Below are positions 1 to 13,500 of a stretch of DNA of 64,000 nucleotides, one piece after another (position 1 is the first letter of the stretch; each line of letters starts with the position of its first letter). The position numbers were made by a program, and so were the translations under genes. Where the stretch lies: NCBI RefSeq assembly GCF_037975245.1, contig NC_092576.1, forward strand, positions 15,253,611 through 15,317,610, in the 5' to 3' direction. This DNA is from Apostichopus japonicus. Its lineage: Eukaryota; Echinodermata; Holothuroidea; Aspidochirotida; Stichopodidae. Under the pieces are notes generated by a model. That model ran no database searches. It was given only the letters and a program-made list of their open reading frames with translations, and had not been told where the DNA came from.

Positions 1-977
1 TATATATATATATATATATATTATATTGCGATATATATATATATATATATTTAATTTCATGTTATAGTTTAGTTTTAAATAGAATGAAATACAACATATT
101 ATATGATCCTTATATAGTTCCCTTATTATCTCAAGTTATCAATGAGAAATTGTTAACAACATTTATTCAATTTGAGTATAGGGATTGAATTTGTTATAAA
201 TATGGGAAATGGCATTAAACTCCAGCAACGTTTGATGAAATCATTACAAACGTATGATATATGCATGTAAACTCACTGGTTTTTGCATTCCTCCCTCTGG
301 CCAATACGTTTAACGTTATTTCTTTGCTAAATCAACATATCTTAACTATAGGTTTGATTAGTTCAGGTTGTGAACTTGTTGTACAGTGATCATTTTATAT
401 ATTTAACTACTTAATTAAAGGTAGTCAGTATAGGCCCCAAATTAGAGGACACTATAATTGCTAGAAGTTTTCAAATAGTACTTTCCTTGAAATATTTACT
501 CTCCAAATAATTCTCAGACATTTTTAACGAACACACAAGGTGACTGAATGTCCCAATGAGGAAAGTTTCATCGATGATTGTAATTAAAAAAAAAGTTAAA
601 GAATTTTGACCAAATGTTACCATTTTTGAATATCTAGCATATTTGGGGCCAATACAGCATACCTTCTTGTATGTATGTATTTTAGATCTTCCTGCAAGCA
701 GGAACTCGCGAAGAAGCTAACTTGGCTTATCGGCGTTAACCACTGAGCTAACACTCCTATTTTAAGCTAACACAAGCTAATACAAGGGAAAGTGAGCTTC
801 AAATTCCGTCCCTCGCCGACGCATAACTAGAGGTTTTGGCTCCGTCTCATCCTGCAAGTTATCTTTCCTCGACCTGTCATGGGAATCCAAATTAAATTGT
901 TTGTGGCAAGCTACTCGAACATGTGGGCCATTGTGGTTTACCAACCAAACACTGTTCTTTGCCTCAACATGGTTCAC
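1..977. other. Upstream flank of the ABCB8 gene
   Basis: Positions 1-50 are a (TA)n microsatellite. The rest to 977 is AT-rich, and no coding region or core promoter element could be recognised. The short open frames here, including 777-977 on the minus strand, match no family I know and look like chance. The promoter of the transporter gene presumably lies between here and 1382, but I cannot point to a TATA box or initiator. Confidence 0.5.
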
Positions 978-1215
978 TTAAGGCCGGGTCACATCTGCGC
1001 GATTCAACACGCGATTCAACTCGCAACTAATATCACGCGAATCAGAAAAGTTGCTTCTAAGAAGTTGCGCTGATTAGGACATTGCTCTATTGCAAATCAA
1101 CCCAAATCGACGGCGCAACTTTTATTGCGCAACAAGTTGATACCCGTTTCTAACTACGCGATTCAACCTTCAATTGTATTGCGAGTTGAATCGCGCAGAT
1201 GTGACTCGGGCTTAA
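978..1215. mobile_element. TTAA-flanked MITE with long inverted repeats
   Basis: The segment begins TTAAGGCCGGGTCACATCTG and ends with its near-perfect reverse complement (CAGATGTGACTCGGGCTTAA), so about 31 bp of terminal inverted repeat is bounded by TTAA on both sides. A second, inner complementary pair built on GCGATTCAACTCGCAA lets the whole ~240 bp fold into a long hairpin. It has no coding capacity. The TTAA target site is the hallmark of piggyBac-type cut-and-paste elements, so this is best read as a non-autonomous piggyBac-like MITE. It ends about 165 bp upstream of the start codon of the transporter gene. Confidence 0.85.
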
Positions 1216-1381
1216 CTCTACACATATCATTTCGCAGAAGTGGTCTTCACATGTGAGTGTTTCGAACACATCGGCTTGTATATACATTTATGTATATTTC
1301 GATGTATGCGAAACATCAGAACAAAACACAAAAACGCATGGGAGACATTGGCTGACAGACAGTTACTTCATAGCATCTATA

Positions 1382-1542
1382 ATGCAGTTAAATATATCAA
1401 AGTTCCTTTCTAGGAGCTTTGTGAACCAAGGAAACACACTTCAATACTTGAACCGTGAAGTCAACCAAAGCCCTGTACATAAGCTTAGGACGATAAGGCG
1501 GTTCTGCGAAACGTTGAAAGATCCAGTCGACCGTTTCACAAA
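1382..1542 (+). CDS. ABCB8: ABCB8 exon 1 (start codon, presequence)
   Basis: The ATG at 1382 is the only methionine codon in this open frame. The exon encodes 53 residues plus two bases, beginning [16 protein letters not shown] and rich in Arg, Lys and Ser, which suits a mitochondrial targeting peptide. The donor is AAA|GTGAGT. The two leftover bases (AA) plus the first base of exon 2 (C) keep the frame open. This N-terminus is not conserved between species, so the assignment rests on phase, donor quality and composition. Confidence 0.7.
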
Positions 1543-4500
1543 GTGAGTATTTGAAACACCTTACAATCCCGTATTTCCCAAATTCATCTTATACATATAG
1601 AATATACTGGTGTTTAAAACATACACCAAGTATAATTGTTGGTAAAGAAACAAAACTTGGGGAGAATTCAAGAATTAATTAATGCAAGTACTAAGTAGGT
1701 AGCCTAGATTTTTTAACTGTGTTGTACAAGAGCAAGCAACCACAACTATCATTTCTAGGAACTTGGCATTACCTTAAACGCTTAAAGTCATTCTGTTCAA
1801 TATATCTAACATAACATTTTACAAAATGCATCTTGTGTTGCCCCATGTGATGCTCTTTACATGACCTCCCCATTCCCCCACCCCCCCCACCCCTGTGGTT
1901 TATGAAAGCCCAAAATTGGGCCACACGTCATTACCTTATTAGGCTGTTAAAATGTACCAACTGTTAAAATGTACCAACCAATCTGGTGGCAGAATTATGC
2001 TCAAGAGACATACTTGTATAAATCGTCAGCAAAAATGAATCAGGTACAGTGCAGTATATTTACGCAGGGATTTGTGTGACAAACATCAGGTTGGGTCTAT
2101 TGTACTGTACTGTACATCTAGTGGAATTGTTTTCTAACAAGTGTACAGTACAAGAAGTACTTCATATTTTAGGCAAACACTTTTATAAATATTTTTCAAG
2201 CACTGTTGTCGATCTTCAGCAGAAGAGGAGAAATTGAACGACTGTTTGGTAGATTGAGTCACTGCCTCCGGAGAAATCCAAAGAATTTCATAAAGCCAAA
2301 GAAGAGATGCATTGTACGTGGACGGACAATCGCTCTGGGAGTGGGGACTCTGCTCACTTGTGGACAACTCCGATTTGCAACTGCCAGTTGTCGTGCCGGT
2401 ACAGGCAGAGACAGTCCGACCAGTCGACTGCTGGAAAAGACCATCGAAGACACTAGCGGCCAGTCAGAATTCGACATATGGCTGTTTCTAAAATTCTTGA
2501 GACCAGATTTATTTCTCATATTGTTGTCTGTTGTTGTAAGTATTTATTTTAGCTTATTTACAGGCTCAAGACATTTTCACAAAACAAGAAATTACATATA
2601 TGTTGTGCAATATTTCTTTCTTTCTTTCTTTTTTTTTTCTTTCTTAAGATTTGGTAAAAGTAACCTTAATTTGATTATATTATGAGTAAATAATGTTTAA
2701 TTAGGAAATGAAAAAGAAATGGTAGAAAAAGTGTATGTGACATATATTCTAAAATGTTGAGAAAGATTTTCTGCTTTGAAGTTTAAAGTGAAGGTTTTCA
2801 GCGTTGTTTTAGGCCATGGCCCTCTCACACGACTTTACAGTTTAACCCCTGGATATTGGTATTCGTCACGCCCATATACCAAAAGTGTGCACAATTCAAA
2901 CCATCCCTCCTGGGGCACCACAGTGCACCACATCTACGTGTCCCCCGGTGGACCTCCCACAGGGTGCATACATGACTATATTTACAAACTGGTTGCCTGG
3001 TGAGTCCCCATTTATACACCTCAGGGGTGAAGAGACAAGGACACAACATAAATGATCTGGCCGGGACTCAAACTTGGAAATCTTATCTGATCAAAAGTCC
3101 ACTGCCTTAACCACTTGACCACAATGCTCTCTCATATGTGATGGAAAGTATGGGATGACCAACAGTTTGAACACTTTGAGAGAAACAGTGCCCTCTATTT
3201 GAACCAACCTTTAAATTTTCAGAGTTTATATTTAAGTTCCGAACAATTCTACCCGTCACATCTTTGTACTTAAATCTTTTATCGATGTATGATATAGCAC
3301 CAGATCTTTGACACTGTTAGGAGTGAATGTTTGCCAAAGATGGGTTTATAAAAGTCCTATAAAATTACTGTAGTTTAATGATGGCTTCCTTGCAAATCAT
3401 ATTCTCAAAATTTATAATATATATATTTTTGTAAACCAGGTAAGGCTTTTAAAAAAAAATTCCTCTTAGTATGATTATTTAGTCTTTAAAGGCATTGAAG
3501 ACTCACCCCAAACAGCAAGCCGCCATCTTTAAAAAGTCAACTTTCTGTTGCTTGCAAGTGACGTTTTATTTGTGTCGCTACAAAATGCAGACAGTAATGA
3601 AACGTGGTACCTTGTTATCTTTAGCTGGACCTGAGATGTCCATCGCTGTATCGTTTGTACACTGTGCTGTGGATATTGACGGCAGCTGTATTTACTGACT
3701 GAACACTAGTGTCTAATTACCAACGGTAGCAAGCTATGTGTGTATTTTCTGGGATCGATGGTGGTGTCTAACACTCATTCGAAACTAGGTCAGATTACCG
3801 GTATTAGACCTTTCTTTTTGCGCGAGTCTTCACAACCTTTTAATAGTGAATCCTAACGTTAATGAAGGAATTCTTTCTTTCCCATCCATCAGAGTGCAAT
3901 AGCCGTAGCTTTCATCAATGTTCAAGTCCCTGTCTACCTCGGTGACCTCGTGCAGGTTGTGTCACATTTCTCTCGTGAATATGCAGGTGATTACATCCAA
4001 GAAATCAAGACGCCAGCCCTCAAGTTAGTCTCAGCTTACAGTCTTCAGGTAAGCCTTTTGTTTTGCCGATCCGCAGCATTTGCAGTGTACAGTATATGTG
4101 TTTTCTCAGTGCTACCTCATCAGAGTCGTCAGAATGGAATTTTACATTCCAAAATCGGGGGGGGGGGGAGGGGCAGAACCTCTAACCAAACCCTCATTTT
4201 TGTCTTCTAACATTATACATTCTGACTAGTAGCTTCCCATTAGTTCTTATCGTATATGGTTGAAGGTCTAGACAAGCTCGACTGTGTGCAGTCTTTGTAT
4301 TTGAGCCGAGTGCTTTTATCTATTTTCCGGGGGGTAGGGGGGGGCGATGGGGCAAGATTTCAGTACGATAAGAGTGTAGGACCTTTGCTTAGTGTGGAAG
4401 GCAGAAATATGTGTATGTGGGAGTAGACGTTTATATTTATTTATGCTCTATATTACACCTGCTATAATTATGATTTAAATATCTATATGACATTTGAAAA

Positions 4501-7500
4501 GGAGACTAATCTAGGCCTAAATTGTTAACTTATCCCTTTAGAAGAATGTATTCTCCTGAAAGAGAGTGATAGGCTAGATAGCCTACATTTTGACTGAACT
4601 TCCAAAATATGAGTATATTGAGAGAAGAACAAGATCTTGAAGATATTGATGCAGGTCCCTCGGCCACCTTCAATGCTTTTCAAACAGCTTTTGGAGGTGA
4701 TTTATGTTAGTTTGCCAAAATCTTTGTCCCAAAAGCAAAGTTTGCAATCGATCAACCTACAGTAAGATGTCTTCCTAGACTTTGTCGACAGAAAGCACGA
4801 GAATGAAATTCATCAGCAACAAAGGACTCCATTCAATTGTGACAAATTTCCATTTTATCCTCTTAAAATCTTATAAAGCAAACTTTCAAATTGGAACTTT
4901 TCTTCCAAGTTTTGGGAATATTTACATAGTTAGTCCAAATTCATCACACTGAAATATAAATGTACAAAATTGTGATGGAAAGTAATTTATAGTAAAATAA
5001 TATAAATTCAAAATGTTCATAAATGTATCTCCATGGTAACAGATCTGCTATGAAGATGTGGTATTTGATCCAACGTATGTGCCAGAAAGCGTTCTCGGCA
5101 GTACTGAGAACAAAAACAACTACAGGAATATCTCACTATTAATAAATCTTGTGATCTCAGCAGTTGCTTGTAAAGAAACCAGAAAAACATAAGTAATTCA
5201 ATGGAGGAATAAACCAAAGTTTACAGATGTTATAATTTGGTTTCTTGTTGTCGTTGAACATTGTTTTTTTTGGCAGGCAATCGGTACAGCCTGCTATATA
5301 TCCTTGCTCGGTGTCGTCGGTGAAAGACTTGCCACGAGGATGAGGATTTCTCTGTTTGCCGCCCTCTTAAAGCAAGACGTCACGTTTTTCGATACTAGCC
5401 GTACGGGAGAATTAGTTAACAGGTAAGCTTCTATGTTGCCATTTGACTGTTGATGGTGTGTAACTGACTGACCACAGCAACAGGCTATGGTTACATAAAT
5501 GAAGGAATATATGTCAGTATAAAAGAATGTGTAAAAGTAAGTTGGCCTGACGTTTCGATCCTACTAAACAGGATCTTCTTCAGAGGCTGAATGACAAGTA
5601 ACAGTAACAGAAGGGACAAAAACACGCACAGAATACAGACAGGTTAATGAGCATGGTGAACACAAAGAGGTAGATGTAAGGGGATTAGTAGACAAGGAAT
5701 GTAGAGAAGAAAGAAAGAAAATATATAAAAGAAAATGCATTGAAGGCACAGCATTGGACATTTGCCAGACATTGTGAATTGAAAAGAAAATTTTGAACAA
5801 AATGTTGAAAAAGGGCATTCCAGTAACCTCCTCTAACAAAGGTTGTGTGTTTGACTACCAATTTAAACTGTTCTGGTTGTTTCAGATAAGAGAGATGGAT
5901 GGAGGGGGGAGGGGGAGGGGGAGGGGGAGGGGAGCAATTGTTCTCGTAATTCTCAGATTATTATGCCATGGCCGAGTGGATCAAGCCGGTGTCATTTGAA
6001 GCAATTAGGCTTGTAGCAATCGGGAGGTTCCGGGTTCGATACCCCGCCTAGGTTATAGTAAGGTGGGTTTGTCCATACAAGAGCAGTCTATGGGTTTTCC
6101 TATCTGAAATGACTTACTAAATTGAAAAGTTTCCAAATTTGAGTTAAATGGTGCACTGGAAGCCACCTGACGTGTAAGTTGTAATCCATAAGCCCTTGCG
6201 GGCTCCTCCCACAGTTTTGGTCGCTTTTGGTCGCGTCGTCACAAATAACTGCTGATTATTATTATTATTATGATTATTTTTTGTAAATGTAATAATATTT
6301 AATAATAAACTTTCATTTTATGACTGTGTCACATCACAATCCAGCCATCATCGTGTCAAAATCCAATGGTGGTGGACAAAAGTAGGTGTTAACTGGAGGT
6401 GCGGGGGGGGGGGATTGGGGCATTGGTGGCAGTGGCGGAGCGTCCATACAGTCAGAGGGGGCGGATGCCCCCCCCCCACCTGTCGGACTCAAATGGACTG
6501 CTGGCGCCCTTTTCAGCTTTTTACCACTTTTTACTTATTCGCGATTATTGACTTTTTTATTGCGCTCTCAAATACCTATTGACATTTGTAACATTTTGTT
6601 GGTGTAATTTTCTGACAAAATGGCAATGACACCTATTTATTCTTAGTTTATCTGCAAATTAGCAAGGCCCGGAAAGGGTCTTTTCCGGCAATCTAGGGAG
6701 TATCTTTACTCAAAAAAATTGTCTGTACGCCCCGCACCAACCTGTGGTGGCGCTCCACTTAGATAGTGTCGAAAGCACCCCTACAGACCAATCTCGCCCC
6801 CCTTGACCAATGCCCCTAGCTCCGCCACTGGTGTCAACCGGGGGGGGGGGAGGTTTGGGGAATTGGTGGAAGGGATGGATTGGTCTAGTTTTCTTTTCAT
6901 TTAACCTTGTGTGGGAGGATATAATAGTTATTACATAAACTTAGATATCTCCTCAATGTAATTTACTGTGTTGTGGAATGTTTATGTGTACATATGGAAT
7001 AGATGAGGACTGAATGTACCAAGATCTGTCAAAAGGAGGAGTATTAAAGAAAGTTTACTTTTTCCTTCTTTCGTTTTCGAATGTTAGCCCGGCTGATAAG
7101 TGTTTTTCGTGCTGTCACAAGATACCAAAATAACTATCATATCTTAAGTCATAAAATGTACGATGCAGCAAGCCAAAACGTATTTGTAATTTTACAATTC
7201 AATTCTGCCAATTCGGTTGAAATTTCACGCTTACAGGTTTGCCTAAAATAAATTTTTTTCTTCTTTTTTTGTCAGGTTGTCTGGGGATGTGCAAGAGTTC
7301 AAGAGATCTTTCAAGCTCTGTATATCTCAAGGACTACGTGGACTGACCCAGGTAATCTGATTAGATTTTTTGTGGACTTTTGAGGAATCCCTCCCCCTCC
7401 CCCGACCCCCAACATCTCGCCCCATACCTTGCTTGAAGAACATAGACACACACAAGTACTTACGTGTAGACTTTATTTTTCATTTGTGATCGGTTAGCAA

Positions 7501-10500
7501 GAAAACTGTTTTTTAATACCTAACGTATTACTGTACATATTTTACTTAAATACTTAACCATGTCAAACTCTATTTCATACAGATGCTTGCACTCACCTAT
7601 ATATACCCCCTTCCCCTACCTTTCAGTAATACACATCTTTGATTGAGGAACATAGACAAACACACACACAAGTTCTACTTACATGTAATCTTTAGTTTCA
7701 TTTTGATGTATAAATTTGTTAGAAATCTTATCTTTAATACACCTCACTTATTTCAGATTTTAATTTACATACTTTAATGCAAAGTTTCCTCTGCTTCTGC
7801 GTTTTCGTGCCTTTTTTTTTCCACGAACAGTATAAGCTAGCCATTTAAGGTGCATGCTTTGCCAGTAAAAGGAATTGTTTTTAGAGTCATTGTATGTAAA
7901 ACGTGAGTGGGGTCTTATGGAAATTAAAACCCGAATATGTTATATAATCTCCTAAAAGAAAATGGGGGGAATTTTTTATGGCAAGAGAAAAGTTAAAACA
8001 TCATAATGTCTCTCTCACTCATATCTGAGGATATATGTCCTATACCCAATGTGTTTTTTTTTTTTTTTTACTTCCTATTTTTTATGATTTTTGACACTAA
8101 AACAATTCTTAATTTTTCTTCTCCTGAATGATTTCTTTTCTTCTGTCTCTTCCTCTCTAGATAGCTGGATCTTCGGTTTCGTTGTACCTTCTCTCCCCGA
8201 GATTGGCGATTATTCTGTTTTTGTCCTGAAATGATTTCTGTTCTTATCTCCCTTCCTCTCTAGATAGCTGGATCTTCCGTTTCGTTGTACCTCCTCTCCC
8301 CGAGGTTGGCCATTGTTCTGTTCGGCACAGTACCGGTCGTCATCATCCTCGGTGCGTGTTGTGGCGCCCTCTTGAGGAAGCTCTCTCAATCGGCTCAGGA
8401 CCAGGTAAGATAATAATCCATGACTCGCTATTAAAGCGTCGCGAGTATCGCTGTTCAAACATGCTCGACGATCATACAAATGGTCGCGTTTTTTTAAACT
8501 TCTAGAAGTGTTCTGCAGTCGCTGGCTCATAACATCTTGCCCCAGAAATTGAATAACTCTCCCACCCTCCTCGCCCCTTCCTCGTCCCCTCCTCGTCCCC
8601 TCCTCTCCCCCTCCTGCCCCCTCCTCGTCCCCTCGTCACATCTTCGGCCCCTCCTTGCCCCTCCTCATCCCCTCCTCGCCCCTCCTAGTCCCCTCCTCGT
8701 CCCCTCCTCGTCCCCTCCTTGCCCCCTCCTCATCCCTTCCTCGTCCCATCCTCGTCCCCTCCTCGTCCCCTCCTCGTCCCCTCCTCGTCCCCTCCTTGCC
8801 CCCTCCTCATCCCCTCCTCGTCCCACCCTCGTCCCACCCTCGTCCCCTCCTCGTCCCGAATCTCCCTCTTGTCTCCTCGCTGCCTCACCCTCCATTGCTG
8901 AGTTATTCTCCTTGTCTTCCTGCTGAGTTTATATCACCTTCAAGTCCTTCTCTCTAAGTCCATTCATCCTCTAAACTGCTCCTCTTCATCTCACCGTCCA
9001 TTCTCCTGTGGCTTTCCACTCTTTTTGTGACTGACATTCCGGTGGCTGAAGTTGATATCGGAACAAAAATTGCCCAGGAAATTTTTTGGGGTCACCACAG
9101 TAGAGCACACCCTCATAGCATTTTGTGTTGCAGAGATATGAATATTTTTCCCAAATGTTGTGATATTCTGTGATTGCATCTGGCAACATAATAATAATAA
9201 TAATAATAACAACAATAATAATAACAACAACAACAACAATAATAATAATAACAGTTGAATGAATGAGGTCATCATAGAGCACGCCGATTGAGCCTAACCC
9301 TTGTCTGTTTTCTGTATGACGTTTAAATAATTTAATCCAAATGAAGAAATTAATATTTCAACGAAAAAGTACATACAAACGACGAACCTGCAAACTTGAT
9401 GACATTTCTTAATGCAAAGCACATGGACATCTAAGAAGACATTGGAGACGTATCACTTTTGAATGATACTTCAGCAAGAGGATCATGAAAGAAACTTAAT
9501 GACATCACAGACCACATCCTGTGATCCATGTCCAGGGAGTTAGGGGTGGTTTAGCCAGTCAAAACTGTTTATATTCAATCAACCATTGAATCTCATGTTA
9601 GGCTATGGAATTTTTGGAAATAGTTTGGAATAATTTTTTGTATATAGGATCAATTGTGACATTGCCTACCACTGGAGTAGCCCTTTTAATGGCATATCAC
9701 AGACAACACAAGAAATCTCCTCCGAGTAGTTTCTGGTTGCAGTGTGATGTGAACTTTGAACACCTTACTGAAACTATGATCTTACAAACTTTGTAATTTC
9801 AATTTTTTAATAAAATTTTTTACGGTGCATCATATGAATAGATAAGAAGAACAAATGTTCTTTGCTTGTCTCCTTCAATGTCCAAGGTCTCCAGAGCCAT
9901 GTCGGTAGCGGACGAGGCTCTGGCCAACATTCGGACTGTTAGAGCCTTTGCAATGGAACAACAGGAAGGTGCACTGTTTGAGGAAGAACTCAAGAAAGCA
10001 GAGAGATTGAATAGTGTGTTAGGATGCGGTATAGGCTTCTTCCAAGGCTTTAGCAACCTCTTTCTTAACGGTACGTAAAACAAAATGTGTTTAGGTTTCG
10101 GAACCATCTCTGTGGTGTATCTCGTCTAATGATTTCGTCCACGTATCCATGGAAACTGGAGTAGAGGTCGGGTGGGAGCTGCCCCCTTGCGATGTTTTTC
10201 CAAAAATAAGGGAAATGGAAATTATAACTCTTATGTCCCTCTATATCGCCTTTCTCCCGTATTCCTTAAATTATTAAGTTAACGATTAGCACCGACAGAT
10301 CGAGACACGACTTGGAGTTTCTTCTCTCCAAAGACTTATTTCTCCCCAAATGCCTTGATTGGTTTCAATGTTGAACCCCTGAATGTGTTTGTTACTGTAC
10401 ATATGCATGGTACGGTTGTCAAGGTTACCTCTCCTCTCTCTGTCCACTCAGGTCTCGTACTCGGTGTGGTATACTGCGGTGGCTACCTCATGTCCAGCGG

Positions 10501-13500
10501 TCAACTCCAAGCCGGTCAGTTGATGTCTTTCCTCGTCGCGGCTCAGTCGATACAGAGGTCCGTCTCCGTCATGTCCATTCTCTTCGGCCAGGCCATCAGA
10601 GGGGTCAGCGCTGGAGGTCGAGCGTTTGAGGTACGGCCAATTACTCCAGGCCAATTACATGCCAGGTTAAGGGTCATTACAAGGAACGAACCTACCGTAA
10701 TGCCAGTTAGTGTACATAGGAACAGGGATGTGCCCACGCTGGGCGGCGCCGCCAAGCACTAAAAATTACCGCCCAGCACTGTCTTAAAAATCGTGAATCC
10801 CGCCCAGCACTATTTTCATCTAAAATTCCGACATTCCTATTATTATATTCAACATAAATTGGGCCTAGCCTATGCCAAAATCATACAAACTAATAAAGCA
10901 TCAGGTACGCATGCGAGAAACATTACTTACGGCTCTCAATCGGTCCCTTGTAAAATCTCTTTGAAACAAACTAATAACTTTTACCAGGTAGGTAATATAT
11001 TTACATAAAATATTTATATAAAACCCCCCCCTCCCCTTTCCAAGGGAAAAACTAGGGGGGAAAATAGGGCGGAAAAGGAAAGAAGATCCTGTTGAGAAAA
11101 AATTGCACCTTTCCTATAATTTAAATCGATATGTCGATTATTATGTGAGCAGGCTAGTCGGTGATGTTTGGTTTTACAAGTAACAGTTCTTCCCCATTTT
11201 GGTATCAAACATTTGCAGTGACACTAACATTAGTAGCTCTTTGAGTGGATTTTGATCAATTAATATGATAAACATTATTGTATAAGACTCTTACTTCCAA
11301 ATTTTTAGAAAGTTTAAGGTCAACAGTAGGAAAACCATTTACGTATAATCACATCTTCATAATTTATTCATTACTCTAGAATATAATACCCCACACTTGG
11401 CCCGGTTTGGTGAAAAACTTGTTGCCAAATTCACAGTAATTTTTTTATTTTTTACAGTTCATCAAACTGGAGCCAGAGGTACCGTTGACCGGAGGCATCA
11501 CTATTCCTTACCACAGTCTTTATGCAAATGTGGATTTCTCAGATGTACACTTTAGCTACCCAACCAGGCCAGAACAGGTATATCTACTCACTCAGTCTGT
11601 AAAATTCCGGGGGAATAGTGAAAAGTAAAAAAAAATATATCTTTTTTAGGGTCTTCAATGTCCTTGATTTCTGAAGTTTAGTCTGGAAAAAAGTGAGAGA
11701 AAAAAAATCTTCATATGAGTACTTCTTTTTATGATTATGAACTTAGTATGCAAGTAGTTAGTGGTTTTTTTAAAGAAATGTGAGATAAAATTTAACAGGC
11801 ATAATTGAAACGGTGATTAAATGGAATGGCTACAGCATGTCATGTTAGGGGTTCAAGGCTCTTCGAAAAGACAACCCACCTCACAAAAATTGGCAAAGTG
11901 CTATACCAGTGCAAACACTGTATAGCAGTAGTTATGTACACAGGTACACTAGTATCTTAATATTGGACAAAGTTGAGGGGGCTTTCAAAACTGCTTTGCA
12001 AAATTTTGAACACTATATTATTCATAGCATTGGGTTTAACATTCATTTTTCAAAGAGTAAACAATTTTTGAGGCATACTAAGTATTGTGTAGCCTAACAT
12101 TAGGTTTAGTGTGTAGGCTTCATAGTAAACTGAATTAAAGATGTGTTATTTGAGAAAGTCAGGATATTTCATTTGTTTAACAGTGTGAGAATGATGAAAA
12201 CAACGTCATAAATTACAAATTCTTTTCTGTTGAAATTCCTTGTTCATGTTTCGTGTATAGAAGTACCACATTGAGTACGAGTAGTCTATTGTTTTTGGTG
12301 GAGGTCAAAGGTCATTTAGTGTCACCAGCTGTCAAATTGTGAAAACCTTGTAAACACGATATCTCAAGAAGGGAAGGTCAGACCAATTTCATATTTGGTG
12401 TGTAGAAGAACCACATTAAGTACAAGAGGCCTATTGTTTTTAGTGGAGGTCAAAGGTCATGTGGGATCACCCATCATTTGACAGATTTCTTTAACTTTAT
12501 GAAGATGAGATGTTTTGAAGTGTGATAACAATAGCACCAGTGATGGATGTTTTGTTTATAAAGTAAGTGTTTATTTATTTATCTATTTGTTTGTTTGTTT
12601 GCTTGTTTGTTTGTTTGTTTGTTTATTTATTTTTAACATCTAAAGCATCTATGCATATATCAGTATTTGTTTACTTTGGGATTTCTGTTTTGTGCTTTTT
12701 ACAGAAAATTTTGGATGGTTTTTCTCTGAGCCTTCCAAGAGGTCAAGTCGTGGCCATCTGCGGACCATCCGGTGCAGGTAATTAACGAAATTAACACAGA
12801 AATTAATCGTCCAATTAATAAAGAAACAGAATGATACACAGGGCTCTCGATGGTTCCTTTATTTCTTAACTGTTCTAAAATTATTCGTAAATGCCATATA
12901 TTTGTTATGAACAAATATGCTAAAGTACCTGTATTTTGACCATAATTTTGGATTGAAGGGTTTGGGAAGGAAGGTAAAAAGAAAATTCTGTATCATTGTA
13001 TTCTTCATAATAACGCATAAACAACGACTCCGAGGTAATATTCCATCGTCAATGTATAATTACATGTGCAATTTGATACCATTAGTATTTAATAATCGTA
13101 CACCTTAACACCGTCATCTCGACCTGGGGTCCGTGGACCCACAGCGCCAGATTGGTGAAAAAAAAAAAATTGGGGTTAGGGGGCCCAGATGGAGGTCCTA
13201 GGAAAACTTGAGGTCAGTAAAATCCTACTGGGTACTTCGAGAACAAATGTTGGAATGAGGTTTGTCTCAATTTTCTTTCGTCGTGACTAACGTTTTCCTG
13301 TTATAAAGTTTACCATAGGGCGGTGATCTCGTATAAAAAAGAACCTTGCCCACACTTCCTTTGATGTTTTGCTACCAGGAAGCACAGATCAAAATAAAAT
13401 AAAACTGTTAGCAAACTGCTTATCCACTAGAGAGCCTGTGTAAGAGAATGTGTAAAAGTAAGTTGGCCTGACATTTCTATCCTAGCAGGATCTTCTTCAG

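Noticed and set aside
2201-2219. Alternative acceptor at 2200 for ABCB8 exon 2
   Set aside because: It would shift the frame relative to both exon 1 and the conserved part of exon 2.
5965-6053. tRNA gene with boxes A and B
   Set aside because: The sequence continues into a body shared with another locus and ends in (ATT)n; the structure is that of a SINE.
8537-8957. Proline/serine-rich frames of 100-129 codons
   Set aside because: They are translation of the CCCCTCCTCGT minisatellite in intron 6.
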